49,990 nt of DNA from Terriglobales bacterium (GTDB taxonomy: Bacteria > Acidobacteriota > Terriglobia > Terriglobales > Acidobacteriaceae), in contig JAICSO010000028.1 in NCBI GenBank assembly GCA_025936825.1, positions 1-49,990 of the forward strand, given 5' to 3'. Under the pieces are notes generated by a model, which saw nothing but the letters and a program-made list of their open reading frames with translations, ran no database searches and was not told the origin of the DNA. Positions within the stretch are counted from its first letter, which is position 1. Every line of letters starts with the position of its first letter. The position numbers and the translations under genes are program-made. Shown in pieces: positions 9,732 through 17,480 of this stretch.

Positions 9732-9947
9732 TCAGGCGTTGCCCTTTACCCGCGACTGCACACGGGATTGCACCCGGGATTGCACACGGGACTGGACGCG
9801 CGATTGCACTCGGGATTGCACCCGGGACTGGACCCGCGTAGCGACGGGCGCATTGAGGCTCGGATTGGCAGCATTCGCCGAGCTGGCAACGATGGCTTTC
9901 TTGGTGGTATTCAGGCTATTGATCAGCGATTTCTTCTGGATGGTCAC
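9732..9947 (-). CDS. Small peptide with leader-like N-terminus and seven RVQS repeats (candidate precursor)
   Basis: From GTG 9947 the product has 71 residues. This start is chosen because CAGGAG lies 7 bases before it on the minus strand (about 9955-9959); the open frame upstream has no comparable site. Residues 1-37 are leader-like (MTIQKKSLINSLNTTKKAIV, then an Ala/Ser/Asn-rich stretch). Residues 38-65 are seven exact copies of Arg-Val-Gln-Ser, followed by RVKGNA. There is no signal peptide, membrane helix or cysteine. It faces the PqqD/M50/HlyD gene tail to tail and is preceded by possible sigma-54 promoter elements and paired palindromes next to a sigma-54 activator gene. I infer a substrate for the neighbouring export proteins. 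The family is not recognised. Confidence 0.7.
   Translation of the reverse strand: MTIQKKSLINSLNTTKKAIVASSANAANPSLNAPVATRVQSRVQSRVQSRVQSRVQSRVQSRVQSRVKGNA
9753..9836 (-). repeat. 12-base tandem repeat (7 units) coding RVQS
   Basis: Seven in-frame 12-base units of the form CGN GTN CAR TCN on the minus strand. Units differ mostly at third codon positions (CGG/CGC, CAA/CAG), so the amino-acid repeat has been kept while the DNA drifts. The tract could change length by slippage in whole 4-residue steps. Confidence 0.9.
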
Positions 9948-9997
9948 GGTGCGCTCCTGAGCTTTTTTGATTTTTCTTCTACTGCACGCTCTTGCTA

Positions 9998-10038
9998 TAG
10001 CACGGTGGCTTCCAAACTCCACGGCTCCAGAGTGCCAG
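9998..10038 (-). promoter_or_regulatory. Candidate sigma-54 promoter elements for the repeat peptide
   Basis: Two overlapping possibilities are visible on the minus strand. TGGAAGCCACCGTGCTA (10014-9998) keeps the GG-N10-GC spacing of -24/-12 promoters but is weak elsewhere. CTGGCAC (10038-10032) is an exact -24 box, but its -12 partner (GAGC) is one base too close. Either would give a 5' leader of some 40-75 bases before GTG 9947. The presence of a sigma-54 activator gene and of paired upstream palindromes supports this reading. Confidence 0.38.
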
Positions 10039-10119
10039 AGGGAAGCAGTTGAAGGTGTGGAGTTTACCGCACAATGGATTCGTCACCCTGAGGAAAAATC
10101 AGGGTTAAATTTCGTCCTT

Positions 10120-10157
10120 GGGTTAATTATTAACCCTTTGGGGGTTAATTGTTAACC
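10120..10157 (-). promoter_or_regulatory. Paired palindromes, likely upstream activator sites
   Basis: Two inverted repeats of the form GGTTAA-N3-TTAACC lie at 10120-10136 (GGGTTAATTATTAACCC, perfect apart from the centre base) and 10143-10157 (GGTTAATTGTTAACC). Their centres are 22 bases apart, about two helical turns, and a third half site GGGTTAA is at 10102-10108. They lie between the stop of the sigma-54 activator and the repeat peptide, roughly 110-160 bases upstream of the candidate promoter, which is the usual position for enhancer-type activators. Confidence 0.65.
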
Positions 10158-10171
10158 GATGGAGCGGAAAT

Positions 10172-11575
10172 TCACAGCTTCAGCTTGCGGCACAAGTACT
10201 TCATTCGCTGGGGATCCATGCGCAGCAAGCGGGCTGCACCGGTCTTGCTGCCATTGCATCGGCGAAGAGCAGCGCTCAGGTAAGCGATTTCGATCTTCTG
10301 CATTTCCGCGTCGAAATCTGCTCCCTCCTCAGGAATCAGGATGGCTTCCTGGCTGGCTGCCGCCGAAAAAAGCAAGGACTGCGGCAGGTGAACGGCGGCG
10401 ATGACAGGTCCATCACTCATAATGACCAGGCGTTGCACCACGTTTTCCAGTTCCCGCACATTGCCCGGCCAGGAGTATTGCTCCAGGATTTCTATGACTT
10501 CTGGCTGGAGTTGCTTGAGTGGTTTTTGATTGGCGGTGCAATACAGGCGAAGAAAGTGCTCCGCCAACATCGCGATGTCACCTTCGCGCTCGCGCAAAGG
10601 CGAGACCGTGATCGGAACAACGTTGATGCGGTAATAGAGATCCTCGCGAAACTGGCCTTTTCGAACCATGTCTTCCAGGTCATCATTGGTAGCCGTGATG
10701 AGGCGGAAATCGATCTTTCTGGCTGCGCGGCCGCCAAGCCTCTGAACAGACCTTTCCTGCAGTACTCGTAGCAACTTGCTCTGCAAACCGTGGTGAAGGG
10801 TGGTGATTTCGTCCAGGAAGAGTGTGCCGCCGTCGGCCATCTCGATCATTCCCGGCTTGGCCGAATCCGCTCCCGTGAATGCGCCCCGCTCATAGCCAAA
10901 CAGCTCGGATTCCATGAGCGCCTCGGGGAGTGCGGCACAATTGAGGCAGACATAAGGCTTGTCGCGGCGCGATCCCGTCTCCACGATCGCCCGCGCCACC
11001 AGTTCTTTGCCCACTCCGCTTTCGCCGCGGATCACCACATTGGCATTGCTTTCGGCCACTGCTTTGATGCCTTGGTACAGCCGGCGCATGGCATCGCTGC
11101 CCCCTATGAGGCTGCAGAACGCCCCTTTATTCTCAACTTGGTCCAGCAGCCATTGCCCTTCGGACTGTAGCGCCCGCTTCTCCAAAGTTTGCAGTAGGAC
11201 CGTGTGAAGCTCGTCGCAGTTGACGGGTTTGAGAAAAAAGTGGTCGGCCCCGGACCGGCTGGCCAGGAGTGGCAATTCACTATTCGGAGAGCCCGTGATG
11301 GCGACGACGATTAGGTCTTCGCGGAGCCGGCGCATCTCCTGGAGGACTTCGAGGGCATCTACGGGTCCCTCCCTGATGCATTCGAGATCGAGAATAATGG
11401 CGTGAACATCGGAGTCATCGATCAGCGTCTTGATCTGGGATTCGGTACTTGCCAGCATGGCGCGGAAACTCCGTGAAAGCAACCGCCTCATCTCCCGAAA
11501 TATCGCATCGTCCAGGGTGATGACAGCTATCGAATATCGCTCAGTCAGTGACTGCACGCGTTCGCCGGGGCTCAT
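10172..11575 (-). CDS. Sigma-54-dependent response regulator (NtrC type)
   Basis: 467 residues in the standard NtrC order. Receiver domain at about 14-130 with acidic pair D22/D23, phospho-acceptor D63 (AIILDLE) and K116. AAA+ domain at about 155-390 with Walker A GESGVGKE (184-191), the sigma-54 contact loop GAFTGA (231-236) and Walker B GGTLFLDE (249-256). C-terminal Fis-type helix-turn-helix at about 425-467 (NGSKTGAARLLRMDPQRMKY). The key residues are present, so it should activate sigma-54 promoters when phosphorylated. No kinase gene is adjacent. Its closest downstream target is the repeat peptide, and the palindromes right after its stop codon are probable binding sites. Confidence 0.93.
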   Translation of the reverse strand: MSPGERVQSLTERYSIAVITLDDAIFREMRRLLSRSFRAMLASTESQIKTLIDDSDVHAIILDLECIREGPVDALEVLQEMRRLREDLIVVAITGSPNSELPLLASRSGADHFFLKPVNCDELHTVLLQTLEKRALQSEGQWLLDQVENKGAFCSLIGGSDAMRRLYQGIKAVAESNANVVIRGESGVGKELVARAIVETGSRRDKPYVCLNCAALPEALMESELFGYERGAFTGADSAKPGMIEMADGGTLFLDEITTLHHGLQSKLLRVLQERSVQRLGGRAARKIDFRLITATNDDLEDMVRKGQFREDLYYRINVVPITVSPLREREGDIAMLAEHFLRLYCTANQKPLKQLQPEVIEILEQYSWPGNVRELENVVQRLVIMSDGPVIAAVHLPQSLLFSAAASQEAILIPEEGADFDAEMQKIEIAYLSAALRRCNGSKTGAARLLRMDPQRMKYLCRKLKL

Positions 11576-12095
11576 GGGCAGGTTGGAATCAGCGCTGGAT
11601 TATACGGCAAATCCGGGTCTCTGGAGAGGCGATGAAGGCTCGGAAATACTTGGAACGAACTTTCAACAACGCGGGCCAGAAGTCGGCTTATCAAAGTGAG
11701 TTGGCTCAGCGAGATTTCGATCGGTCCTTCTGCACTCGTACATGGATGCTGCTGTGATAAAAACTTGATAGTTCTATGCTCAAAACGCGCCGAATCCATC
11801 CAGAACGGGTCAAAACGCAAATCTGGAAAGTGGTTGAAGAATCAGATAGAGTAGAGAATTTTCATAACGGATCAGAACACCCTATGGATCTTCAAAACCG
11901 GGACGATCACGTCAGAAGAACATCTGTTTGCGGGAAACACAATCTTATTGCGGTTCTGCCCAGTGCAGGGAATCCGAATCAATATCCGTGTGACATGGTG
12001 GAGAAACCTGTGTTCTCCTCCATCTTAAGAGCGTGCATCTGCGGCGGCAAAACTCCTACGCGGCTAAGTTTCCTGAATTCGGACCGGCCCGACCC
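11576..12095. other. Intergenic region without a supported gene
   Basis: About 520 bases between the divergent side of the sigma-54 activator and the end of the putative zinc peptidase. Open frames exist on both strands (for example 11776-12156 plus) but lack recognisable domains, clear ribosome sites and normal composition. I see no RNA gene or clear repeat. The promoter of the sigma-54 activator should lie near 11576-11700. Confidence 0.5.
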
Positions 12096-12899
12096 TCATG
12101 GTACCGGCATCATCAAGTCCGGATTGGTCACATTCGTGATTGTGTTCGCTTTATAGAGATCGACCGTTTTCATCAAATTCTTGATTTCGCCCGCATCGCC
12201 CTTGAAATAGGCCTTCCGAATGGAGTCCTCCCCTAATGCCGCTACTAGGCGCACTACTTGTCCGAATTCCAAAGGGTAAGCTTCGACCACTGGGCCGAAG
12301 GCGGGATTCGCAGCCATTACTTCCCGGGCGAAGCGCTCGGCGAATCCCTCCAACAGAACCTTGGAGAGAATGGCATCCCCGAAAATTTCTTGGTTGTCTT
12401 TCCTGTCGTTGACGGCATCTCTGAAAGCTACAGAAACGTACAAGTGACATGCTTCGTGAACGAGGGTTTTTACGTAAGCGGTGTGATCGTACATTTGCAT
12501 GCGGATGCTGCGACGGGCCTGCGAGCCGCTGATGTCCGTGATCCCGCCGATGTAGAGAGCGATAAAGTCGCGAGGCGAAATCCTACCCATCGGATCGGTA
12601 AGGAAGCGGTACCAGAAATATCCATCCTTAACGCCCTGCTTGACCAGTTCCTCGACCGTTCCCATCTGAGTTCGGGGGTTAAGCGGAGGGTGCTCCAAAA
12701 ATATATATCCGAGATAGCTGTAAAAAATCTTTCCGGCAACGGTGCTGACATGTCCGCCGTCATACCAGAAAATAAATTTCAATTGCTCTTCTATATCGCC
12801 CCCGGGGTATTTGGCGGCGAACTCTTTTTCGTCTACGAACGACACATTCTTGGCGGTCAGACCCGGACCACTGAGGTCAAACATCGAGCGCCGCGGCAT
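12096..12899 (-). CDS. Putative zinc metallopeptidase-like protein
   Basis: 267 residues, family not recognised. The sequence LVHEACHLY (about 172-180) contains HExxH, the zinc-binding helix of many metallopeptidases, and LLEGFAERF about 35 residues later supplies a glutamate in the position expected for a third ligand of gluzincin-type enzymes. There is no signal peptide in the frame as read and no membrane helix. The gene is alone on this strand, followed upstream by a receiver gene (13038-13424) at 138 bases. A function is not claimed beyond possible zinc-dependent hydrolysis; the HExxH match could also be structural. Confidence 0.6.
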   Translation of the reverse strand: MPRRSMFDLSGPGLTAKNVSFVDEKEFAAKYPGGDIEEQLKFIFWYDGGHVSTVAGKIFYSYLGYIFLEHPPLNPRTQMGTVEELVKQGVKDGYFWYRFLTDPMGRISPRDFIALYIGGITDISGSQARRSIRMQMYDHTAYVKTLVHEACHLYVSVAFRDAVNDRKDNQEIFGDAILSKVLLEGFAERFAREVMAANPAFGPVVEAYPLEFGQVVRLVAALGEDSIRKAYFKGDAGEIKNLMKTVDLYKANTITNVTNPDLMMPVP

Positions 12900-13037
12900 C
12901 CACGCGTTTGCGCCATAGCTCTTCCTCTTTAGCAGTATCTTGAATTTCAGTAAGCTGAGGCTCCTTTCGCATGGTGGGCTATCCGCATTGCTACGCTGCG
13001 AATCAGCTAAAAGGTCACTGCAGAAAATATCAACCGA

Positions 13038-13424
13038 TTACGCTGCTCCCCGCAAAAAGAGCTCGCGCGCGGCGCTGAGCAGAACGGAAATATTTTGCGA
13101 TTTTGAGATCACGGCAGCAACGCCCAAAGAAAGGGCAAGAGTTTTCACGAAAGCATCGCTGTAGTTGCTAAATACGATGATCGGAATTGACGGAATTAAC
13201 TTCCGCAGGACGCGCACCGCGTCGAGACCATTCATCTTGGGCATAGAGACATCCATGATGATGAGATCCGGCTGCAGTTGCTGCACTTTTTCAATGGCTT
13301 CCTGCCCGTCCCCGGCTTCCCCACAAACCTCAAAGTCGCCTTCCCGACTGAATCTTTCGCTTAATTTCTGGCGTAGTAGGGCTCCGTCGTCAACGATCAG
13401 CACCGATTTAGGGCGTTTGGACAT
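13038..13424 (-). CDS. Stand-alone response regulator receiver
   Basis: 128 residues consisting only of a receiver domain. Seen are the acidic pair in VLIVDDGALL, the phospho-acceptor in LIIMDVSMPKMNGL, and a Lys in AVISKSQN. There is no output domain, as in CheY-like proteins that act by protein contact or pass on phosphate. A start 13424 gives the normal N-terminus (MSKRPKSVLIVDD). It is divergent from a CHASE3/PAS histidine kinase gene 222 bases away, so the two are likely partners. Confidence 0.9.
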   Translation of the reverse strand: MSKRPKSVLIVDDGALLRQKLSERFSREGDFEVCGEAGDGQEAIEKVQQLQPDLIIMDVSMPKMNGLDAVRVLRKLIPSIPIIVFSNYSDAFVKTLALSLGVAAVISKSQNISVLLSAARELFLRGAA

Positions 13425-13645
13425 ACCAACGCTTCCCGATGCCTAGAACGCGGACGTCCTTATCGGCTCCCACATGAGATGCAAGATACCTCTTTCCGGT
13501 ATGCAATTCTTTGCACCGAAACGAGAAGAGTTTAGGTAATTTCACCTTAATAGCCATTGTCTTTGGCTTCCAGCGAACCTTATCCAAAGCGGGATTAGAC
13601 CGATGGTAGAATTTACCAGCATCAACTCTCCCCCTCCCTAGCGAC

Positions 13646-15457
13646 ATGGCCAGTAGTTCTGAGATCTTCAGCGACGGGTTTCTAAATTCGCAAAAGGCAA
13701 AGGCCCATCAAGTATTTCTGACGGCGCTAGGGCTGCTTTGCTTGTGCGCCGTGGCGACGTATCTCTCGTTCTCATATTTCAAAGACAGTGAAGCTTCGCT
13801 GGCTCACTCCCAGCAAGTTCGCGCGGATGTTGGTGATCTGGATGCGGTACTCAATAACGCCGCGCGGGCGCGCTTGGCGTATTTGATCTCGGGAGAGGAT
13901 GCTGACCTGGCGCAATATCAAGACGCGGCCTCTCGGATTATCGAACCGATACATCACCTCAGAGAATTGACAAAAGACAATCCTGTCCAAGTCGAGAACT
14001 GCTCTCAGCTCGATTCGGTAACAACGGCTAGGCTCGAGGCGTGGCGTGCTTCAGTAGAGGCAAGGCGAGCGGGAAAACCCGTGGATTTGAGCCGTTTGAT
14101 CCGGCAAAACATGGAGTTTTCGTCCCGCAGCGCACTAATAACGGCAGCCATCAGATCGGAGGAAAGTCGTCTGCTGGGTCATCGGACCAGCGTTGCTCAC
14201 CGCAGATTTCTGTTGGCAAGCCTCGTTGTCATCTCGAGTTTTTTGGTGGCGCTGTTCCTGCTGTATCTTCATTTCCGCCTTTTGACGGCTGAGCTACGAG
14301 CGACCGAGAAGGCCGAAACGGCAGCATCGGAGGCTTATACACGCGAGGCTGCACTCCACCACGAGGCCGACCGATTTCGTCTTTTCATTGAAGCAGTGAA
14401 CGATTATGCGATTTTCACTTTGGATTCGGATGGCCGAGTTACAAGCTGGAACCGAGGAGCGGAACGTCTGAAGGGGTATGATGCCTCGGAAATAATCGGG
14501 AAGCATTTTTCCTGCTTCTACCCCGAAGATGCTATTCGCAACCGGGAGCCACAGCGGCACCTGGATGCTGCGACAAGAGAAGGACGCTACGACTATGAAG
14601 GCTGGCGTGTTCGTAAGGATGGTACGCGCTTTTGGGCCAACGTAGTTCTCACGGCGATTCGAGACGACCAAAACAGATTGGTTGGTTTCGCGAAGATTAC
14701 ACGTGACTTCACTGAGAGAATGCGATCTCAGGAGGCACTGCAGGCCGCGAATGCCAAACTGGCGGTCTCCGAAAAATCCCTACGCGACCTTTCGCTTCAC
14801 CTATTGAGCACCCAAGATGAGGAGAGAAGAAGAATAGGCCGAGAGCTTCATGACAGCTTAGGGCAATACCTTGCCGTGCTGAAAATGAACCTCGATTCAC
14901 TTGAGGCATCCCTCGGGCCACACCAGGCCAATGGGGCTGGCCAGGACCTGAAGCAGTGCATTCGTTTGGCGGAGGATTCTCTCAAGGAAGTGCGAACCAT
15001 ATCGTATCTTTTGTATCCTCCCATGCTTGAGGAAATGGGCCTGAAATCAGCCATACCATGGTATCTTGACGGGTTTTCGAAGCGCAGCGGTATCGCCACC
15101 AATTTTGAAGTCGAGACGGGTTTTGGACGCTTGGCTACTGACGTGGAGCTGGCCTTCTTTCGGGTTCTCCAGGAGAGTCTAACCAACGTGCACAGGCACT
15201 CTGGGAGCTCCACCGCAAGCGTCCGGCTCTCATTGGCAAACGGGGCTGTAGTTCTACAGGTCCAAGACAAGGGAAACGGAATTCCAACAAAACTGATGGA
15301 AGAGTCGGGTCAAGATTGGCTCGGATCACTCGGAGTTGGTCTGCGCGGAATGAGTGAACGAATGCGTCAACTCGGCGGCAGGCTCGAAGTCGCTTCAACC
15401 GCAACTGGTACGACGGTCATAGCCAGCGTTCCAAACGCAAGAGCAATTGCAATCTAA
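13646..15457 (+). CDS. Membrane sensor histidine kinase (CHASE3-PAS-HisKA_3)
   Basis: 603 residues. Two membrane helices (about 23-43 and 185-207) enclose an extracytoplasmic CHASE3-type sensor region (about 50-180). A PAS domain follows (about 245-360; YAIFTLDSDGRVTSWNRGAE). The kinase core is of the NarX/HisKA_3 class: H-box GRELHDSLGQYLAVLKM with the phosphorylated His, N-box ESLTNVHRHSG and G-box DKGNGIP. Autophosphorylation would be followed by transfer to a NarL-type receiver; the receiver encoded 58 bases downstream (15516) is the obvious partner, and the stand-alone receiver at 13038 is another. Confidence 0.92.
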   Translation: MASSSEIFSDGFLNSQKAKAHQVFLTALGLLCLCAVATYLSFSYFKDSEASLAHSQQVRADVGDLDAVLNNAARARLAYLISGEDADLAQYQDAASRIIEPIHHLRELTKDNPVQVENCSQLDSVTTARLEAWRASVEARRAGKPVDLSRLIRQNMEFSSRSALITAAIRSEESRLLGHRTSVAHRRFLLASLVVISSFLVALFLLYLHFRLLTAELRATEKAETAASEAYTREAALHHEADRFRLFIEAVNDYAIFTLDSDGRVTSWNRGAERLKGYDASEIIGKHFSCFYPEDAIRNREPQRHLDAATREGRYDYEGWRVRKDGTRFWANVVLTAIRDDQNRLVGFAKITRDFTERMRSQEALQAANAKLAVSEKSLRDLSLHLLSTQDEERRRIGRELHDSLGQYLAVLKMNLDSLEASLGPHQANGAGQDLKQCIRLAEDSLKEVRTISYLLYPPMLEEMGLKSAIPWYLDGFSKRSGIATNFEVETGFGRLATDVELAFFRVLQESLTNVHRHSGSSTASVRLSLANGAVVLQVQDKGNGIPTKLMEESGQDWLGSLGVGLRGMSERMRQLGGRLEVASTATGTTVIASVPNARAIAI

Positions 15458-15515
15458 CTGAACCTCAAAACTTTGGCTTCGACGCGCTCGCGTGTTGAAG
15501 AATTTGGAGAAAGTC

Positions 15516-15986
15516 ATGGCTGCACGAATTCTGATTGCCGACGATCACGAAATAGTCCTCGAAGGAATTCGGACTCTCGTAGGCAGATCGCGACGCGAAT
15601 GGGAAATTTGCGGTGAAGTGAGAAATGGTAAAGAGGCGGTCGAAATGGTTAAGAAGCTAAAACCAGACGTAGCCGTTCTCGACATCACAATGCCAATCCT
15701 CAGCGGCTTGCAGGCCGCTACACAAATCGCCGAATTGGGCGTGAACTGCCGGGTCTTGATGTTCACGATGCATGAATCGGATCGCTTGGATGTCGAGGTA
15801 CGCGAAGCTGGAGCGCAGGGCTACGTCCTCAAATCTCAGGCTGCTCGGGATCTCATTCGCGCAATCGACTATCTGCTAGCTGGAGACAATTTCTTTGGCG
15901 CTCCGCCGGAGAGAGTGAAAGCTGACAAGGATAAGCCGAACCCTGGAACTCTGTTCCGCATGGGATTCGCATTCGCTGGAGCTTAG
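15516..15986 (+). CDS. NarL-type receiver lacking the DNA-binding domain
   Basis: From ATG 15516 (GGAGAAAG 5 bases upstream) the product has 156 residues. The receiver is complete and NarL-like: ILIADDHEIVLEGIRTLV, phospho-acceptor in VAVLDITMPILSGL, Lys in GYVLKSQAA. NarL proteins normally continue into a LuxR-type helix-turn-helix; here the frame ends with about 30 unrelated residues (TLFRMGFAFAGA at the end). So either the output domain was lost or this is a phosphate sink or protein-contact regulator for the upstream kinase, with which it probably forms an operon. Confidence 0.88.
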   Translation: MAARILIADDHEIVLEGIRTLVGRSRREWEICGEVRNGKEAVEMVKKLKPDVAVLDITMPILSGLQAATQIAELGVNCRVLMFTMHESDRLDVEVREAGAQGYVLKSQAARDLIRAIDYLLAGDNFFGAPPERVKADKDKPNPGTLFRMGFAFAGA

Positions 15987-16312
15987 TTCCTTTCACCCGT
16001 AATCGAATTCTCTCCGATTCCGCGGCTGCCCATATTTGGAATTCGATGCGTCCGGGCCGCCGACACCCTCGGTTTCAACTTCCGAATGGCCGACCTTCCA
16101 CTCACTGGCGATCTATCCATTAACCACTACACCGTTTAGGGGGGCACTAATCCGCTAATCCTCCCTGCGTCCGCGTGAAAGCGAAACTTGGATCAGGCAC
16201 TCGGCTCTGGTGGCTCATGCTGACGGGGCGAATAGGCGGCGCAAACTTGCGACATCGCCTGATTTTCGTCAACTACCCAGTTCGAATCGGTAGCGGACTG
16301 TTTATTTAGAAT
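15987..16312. other. Intergenic region, no supported gene
   Basis: About 325 bases between convergent genes. On the minus strand, around 16150-16040, a stretch resembles a tRNA D-arm (GTGTAGTGGTTAATGG) but no acceptor, anticodon or T arm can be folded, so no tRNA is called. Nothing else is recognised. Confidence 0.5.
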
Positions 16313-16630
16313 CTAGCGCCCAAATCGACCTATGAGAATGCCGATGACAGTTCCGCCCAAGGCTTCCATGCCAATAATCGGTGCATAGGCCTTCGTGATG
16401 ATCGCATCAGGAATGCTCAGTAGCAGTCCGAATACAAGGCCCACCATCCAATTGGGCCATGGTAAGCGGGCGGCGCCAATGGCGAACGCGATTCCAAACC
16501 GAGCAATGAAAGCTGCCGTGATTGCGGCTCTCTTATCTGGAAAGCTCATGGGCATCATGATTCCGATCAATAACGCCAAACGCCAAACTACAAATGACAC
16601 CGAGCAGGATTCTAGACATGTCTCCCCCAT
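16313..16630 (-). CDS. Small membrane protein, unknown function
   Basis: 105 residues with about three or four hydrophobic helices and glycine-rich ends (ALGGTVIGILIGRFG at the C-terminus). The first 25 residues before MMPMSFPDKRAA may not belong to the protein; an internal start near residue 25-28 is possible. The core (KRAAITAAFIARFGIAFAIG, then SIPDAIITKAYAPI) looks conserved in style and coding, but the family has no function that I know. It converges on the region after the receiver gene and is not linked to an operon. Confidence 0.6.
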   Translation of the reverse strand: MGETCLESCSVSFVVWRLALLIGIMMPMSFPDKRAAITAAFIARFGIAFAIGAARLPWPNWMVGLVFGLLLSIPDAIITKAYAPIIGMEALGGTVIGILIGRFGR

Positions 16631-16740
16631 TAGACTGCTAACGATCCGGGCGGTTCCAGCAAACCAACTAATTCGCCAAGTGTCCAGATGAGGTCCATCC
16701 GAATGCCCGTCAACCAGGGCGTATGATCATTGATCTGGCC

Positions 16741-16968
16741 ATGGTTCACAAAAGAAGAGGAAATCCGAATTGGGGAAAGCCGCTCCCAACTCCGGCAGCC
16801 GTGGCAACCGAGTTCGAAGGTGTCGCCCTCCGCTTGGGTCTCACGAAGGAAACCTACAGCAGTTCGAGTCAGCTGCGAATCTGGTGTCAACGCAATGGTA
16901 ATCGCTGCTACGTACCGGAATGGCTGCTGAAGGAATGGGGAATCATCCCAGACGTGGGCTGGTCGTGA
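16741..16968 (+). CDS. Small conserved-looking protein, unknown function
   Basis: From ATG 16741 the product has 75 residues starting MVHKRRGNPNWGKPLPTP; the open frame reaches up to 16723. The sequence is well structured for a small folded protein, with RIWCQRNGNRCYVPEWLLKE near the end (two Cys, many aromatic residues). Composition and the conserved-looking GNPNWGKP and CYVPEWLL segments support real coding over the overlapping minus-strand frame. I do not know the function; the DoxX-type gene follows 140 bases later on the same strand. Confidence 0.6.
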   Translation: MVHKRRGNPNWGKPLPTPAAVATEFEGVALRLGLTKETYSSSSQLRIWCQRNGNRCYVPEWLLKEWGIIPDVGWS

Positions 16969-17108
16969 TGCCGCCGAGGCTCCAGGACTCTCTCTGTGTG
17001 GCTGTTGATAACTCAATGACCAGCGGTCAAAACGTGGAATCGCCTTATTTCGCCAACCATCTGCGCATATCATAATTTCTGCAATGTAGGAACAAGGGGC
17101 AGGTTCAA

Positions 17109-17480
17109 ATGCATATCGCGTATGTGGTGATTACAATCCTCCTCGCGGCGATGGTGACGTTTTCCGGCATCGGGAAGATTCGCCGCGATCCGCGTATCGT
17201 GCAAGTCATTCACGAAGTAGTCGGCGTACCATTGAAGTACTTTCCGCTGCTGGTAGCTTGCGAGTTTGCCGGTGCCTTAGGCGTAGTTCTTGGTATCTGG
17301 TGGCCTCTCCTCGGTGTGGCGGCGGGCATCGGCCTCGTCATCTACTTTGTGGGCGCATCTGTGTCGCATCTGCGCGTAGGCGATGTCAAAGGCATTGGAC
17401 CCGCCGCATTCATGTTGGTAGTCGCGGCGGCAGCACTTGCCCTGCGTATCCTGACATACAAGCTGCATTCTGCTGGATAG
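17109..17480 (+). CDS. DoxX-like membrane protein
   Basis: 123 residues with four membrane helices (about 3-20, 45-65, 68-88 and 97-116). The layout and the start MHIAYVVITILLAAMVTFSG with GIGKIRRDP fit the DoxX/DoxX-like family of small inner-membrane proteins, some of which interact with respiratory or thiol-redox components. Substrate cannot be assigned. The gene end overlaps the 3' end of the broken phosphatase on the other strand by about 70 bases, so the two are convergent. Confidence 0.75.
   Translation: MHIAYVVITILLAAMVTFSGIGKIRRDPRIVQVIHEVVGVPLKYFPLLVACEFAGALGVVLGIWWPLLGVAAGIGLVIYFVGASVSHLRVGDVKGIGPAAFMLVVAAAALALRILTYKLHSAG

Noticed and set aside
9753-9836. Regular 12-base repeats that could suggest a CRISPR-like or minisatellite array
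   Set aside because: There are no spacers, the period is 12 bases in frame, and synonymous codon drift shows it is a protein-coding repeat.
11776-12156. Plus-strand open frame of 126 codons
   Set aside because: No ribosome site, odd composition, and it overlaps the end of the HExxH protein gene.
16040-16150. Stretch on the minus strand resembling a tRNA D-arm (GTGTAGTGGTTAATGG)
   Set aside because: No acceptor stem, anticodon arm or T arm can be paired at the right distances; the supposed 3' part does not complement the 5' end.
16630-17073. Minus-strand open frame of 147 codons
   Set aside because: It covers the better supported small plus-strand protein at 16741 and has no recognisable pattern.
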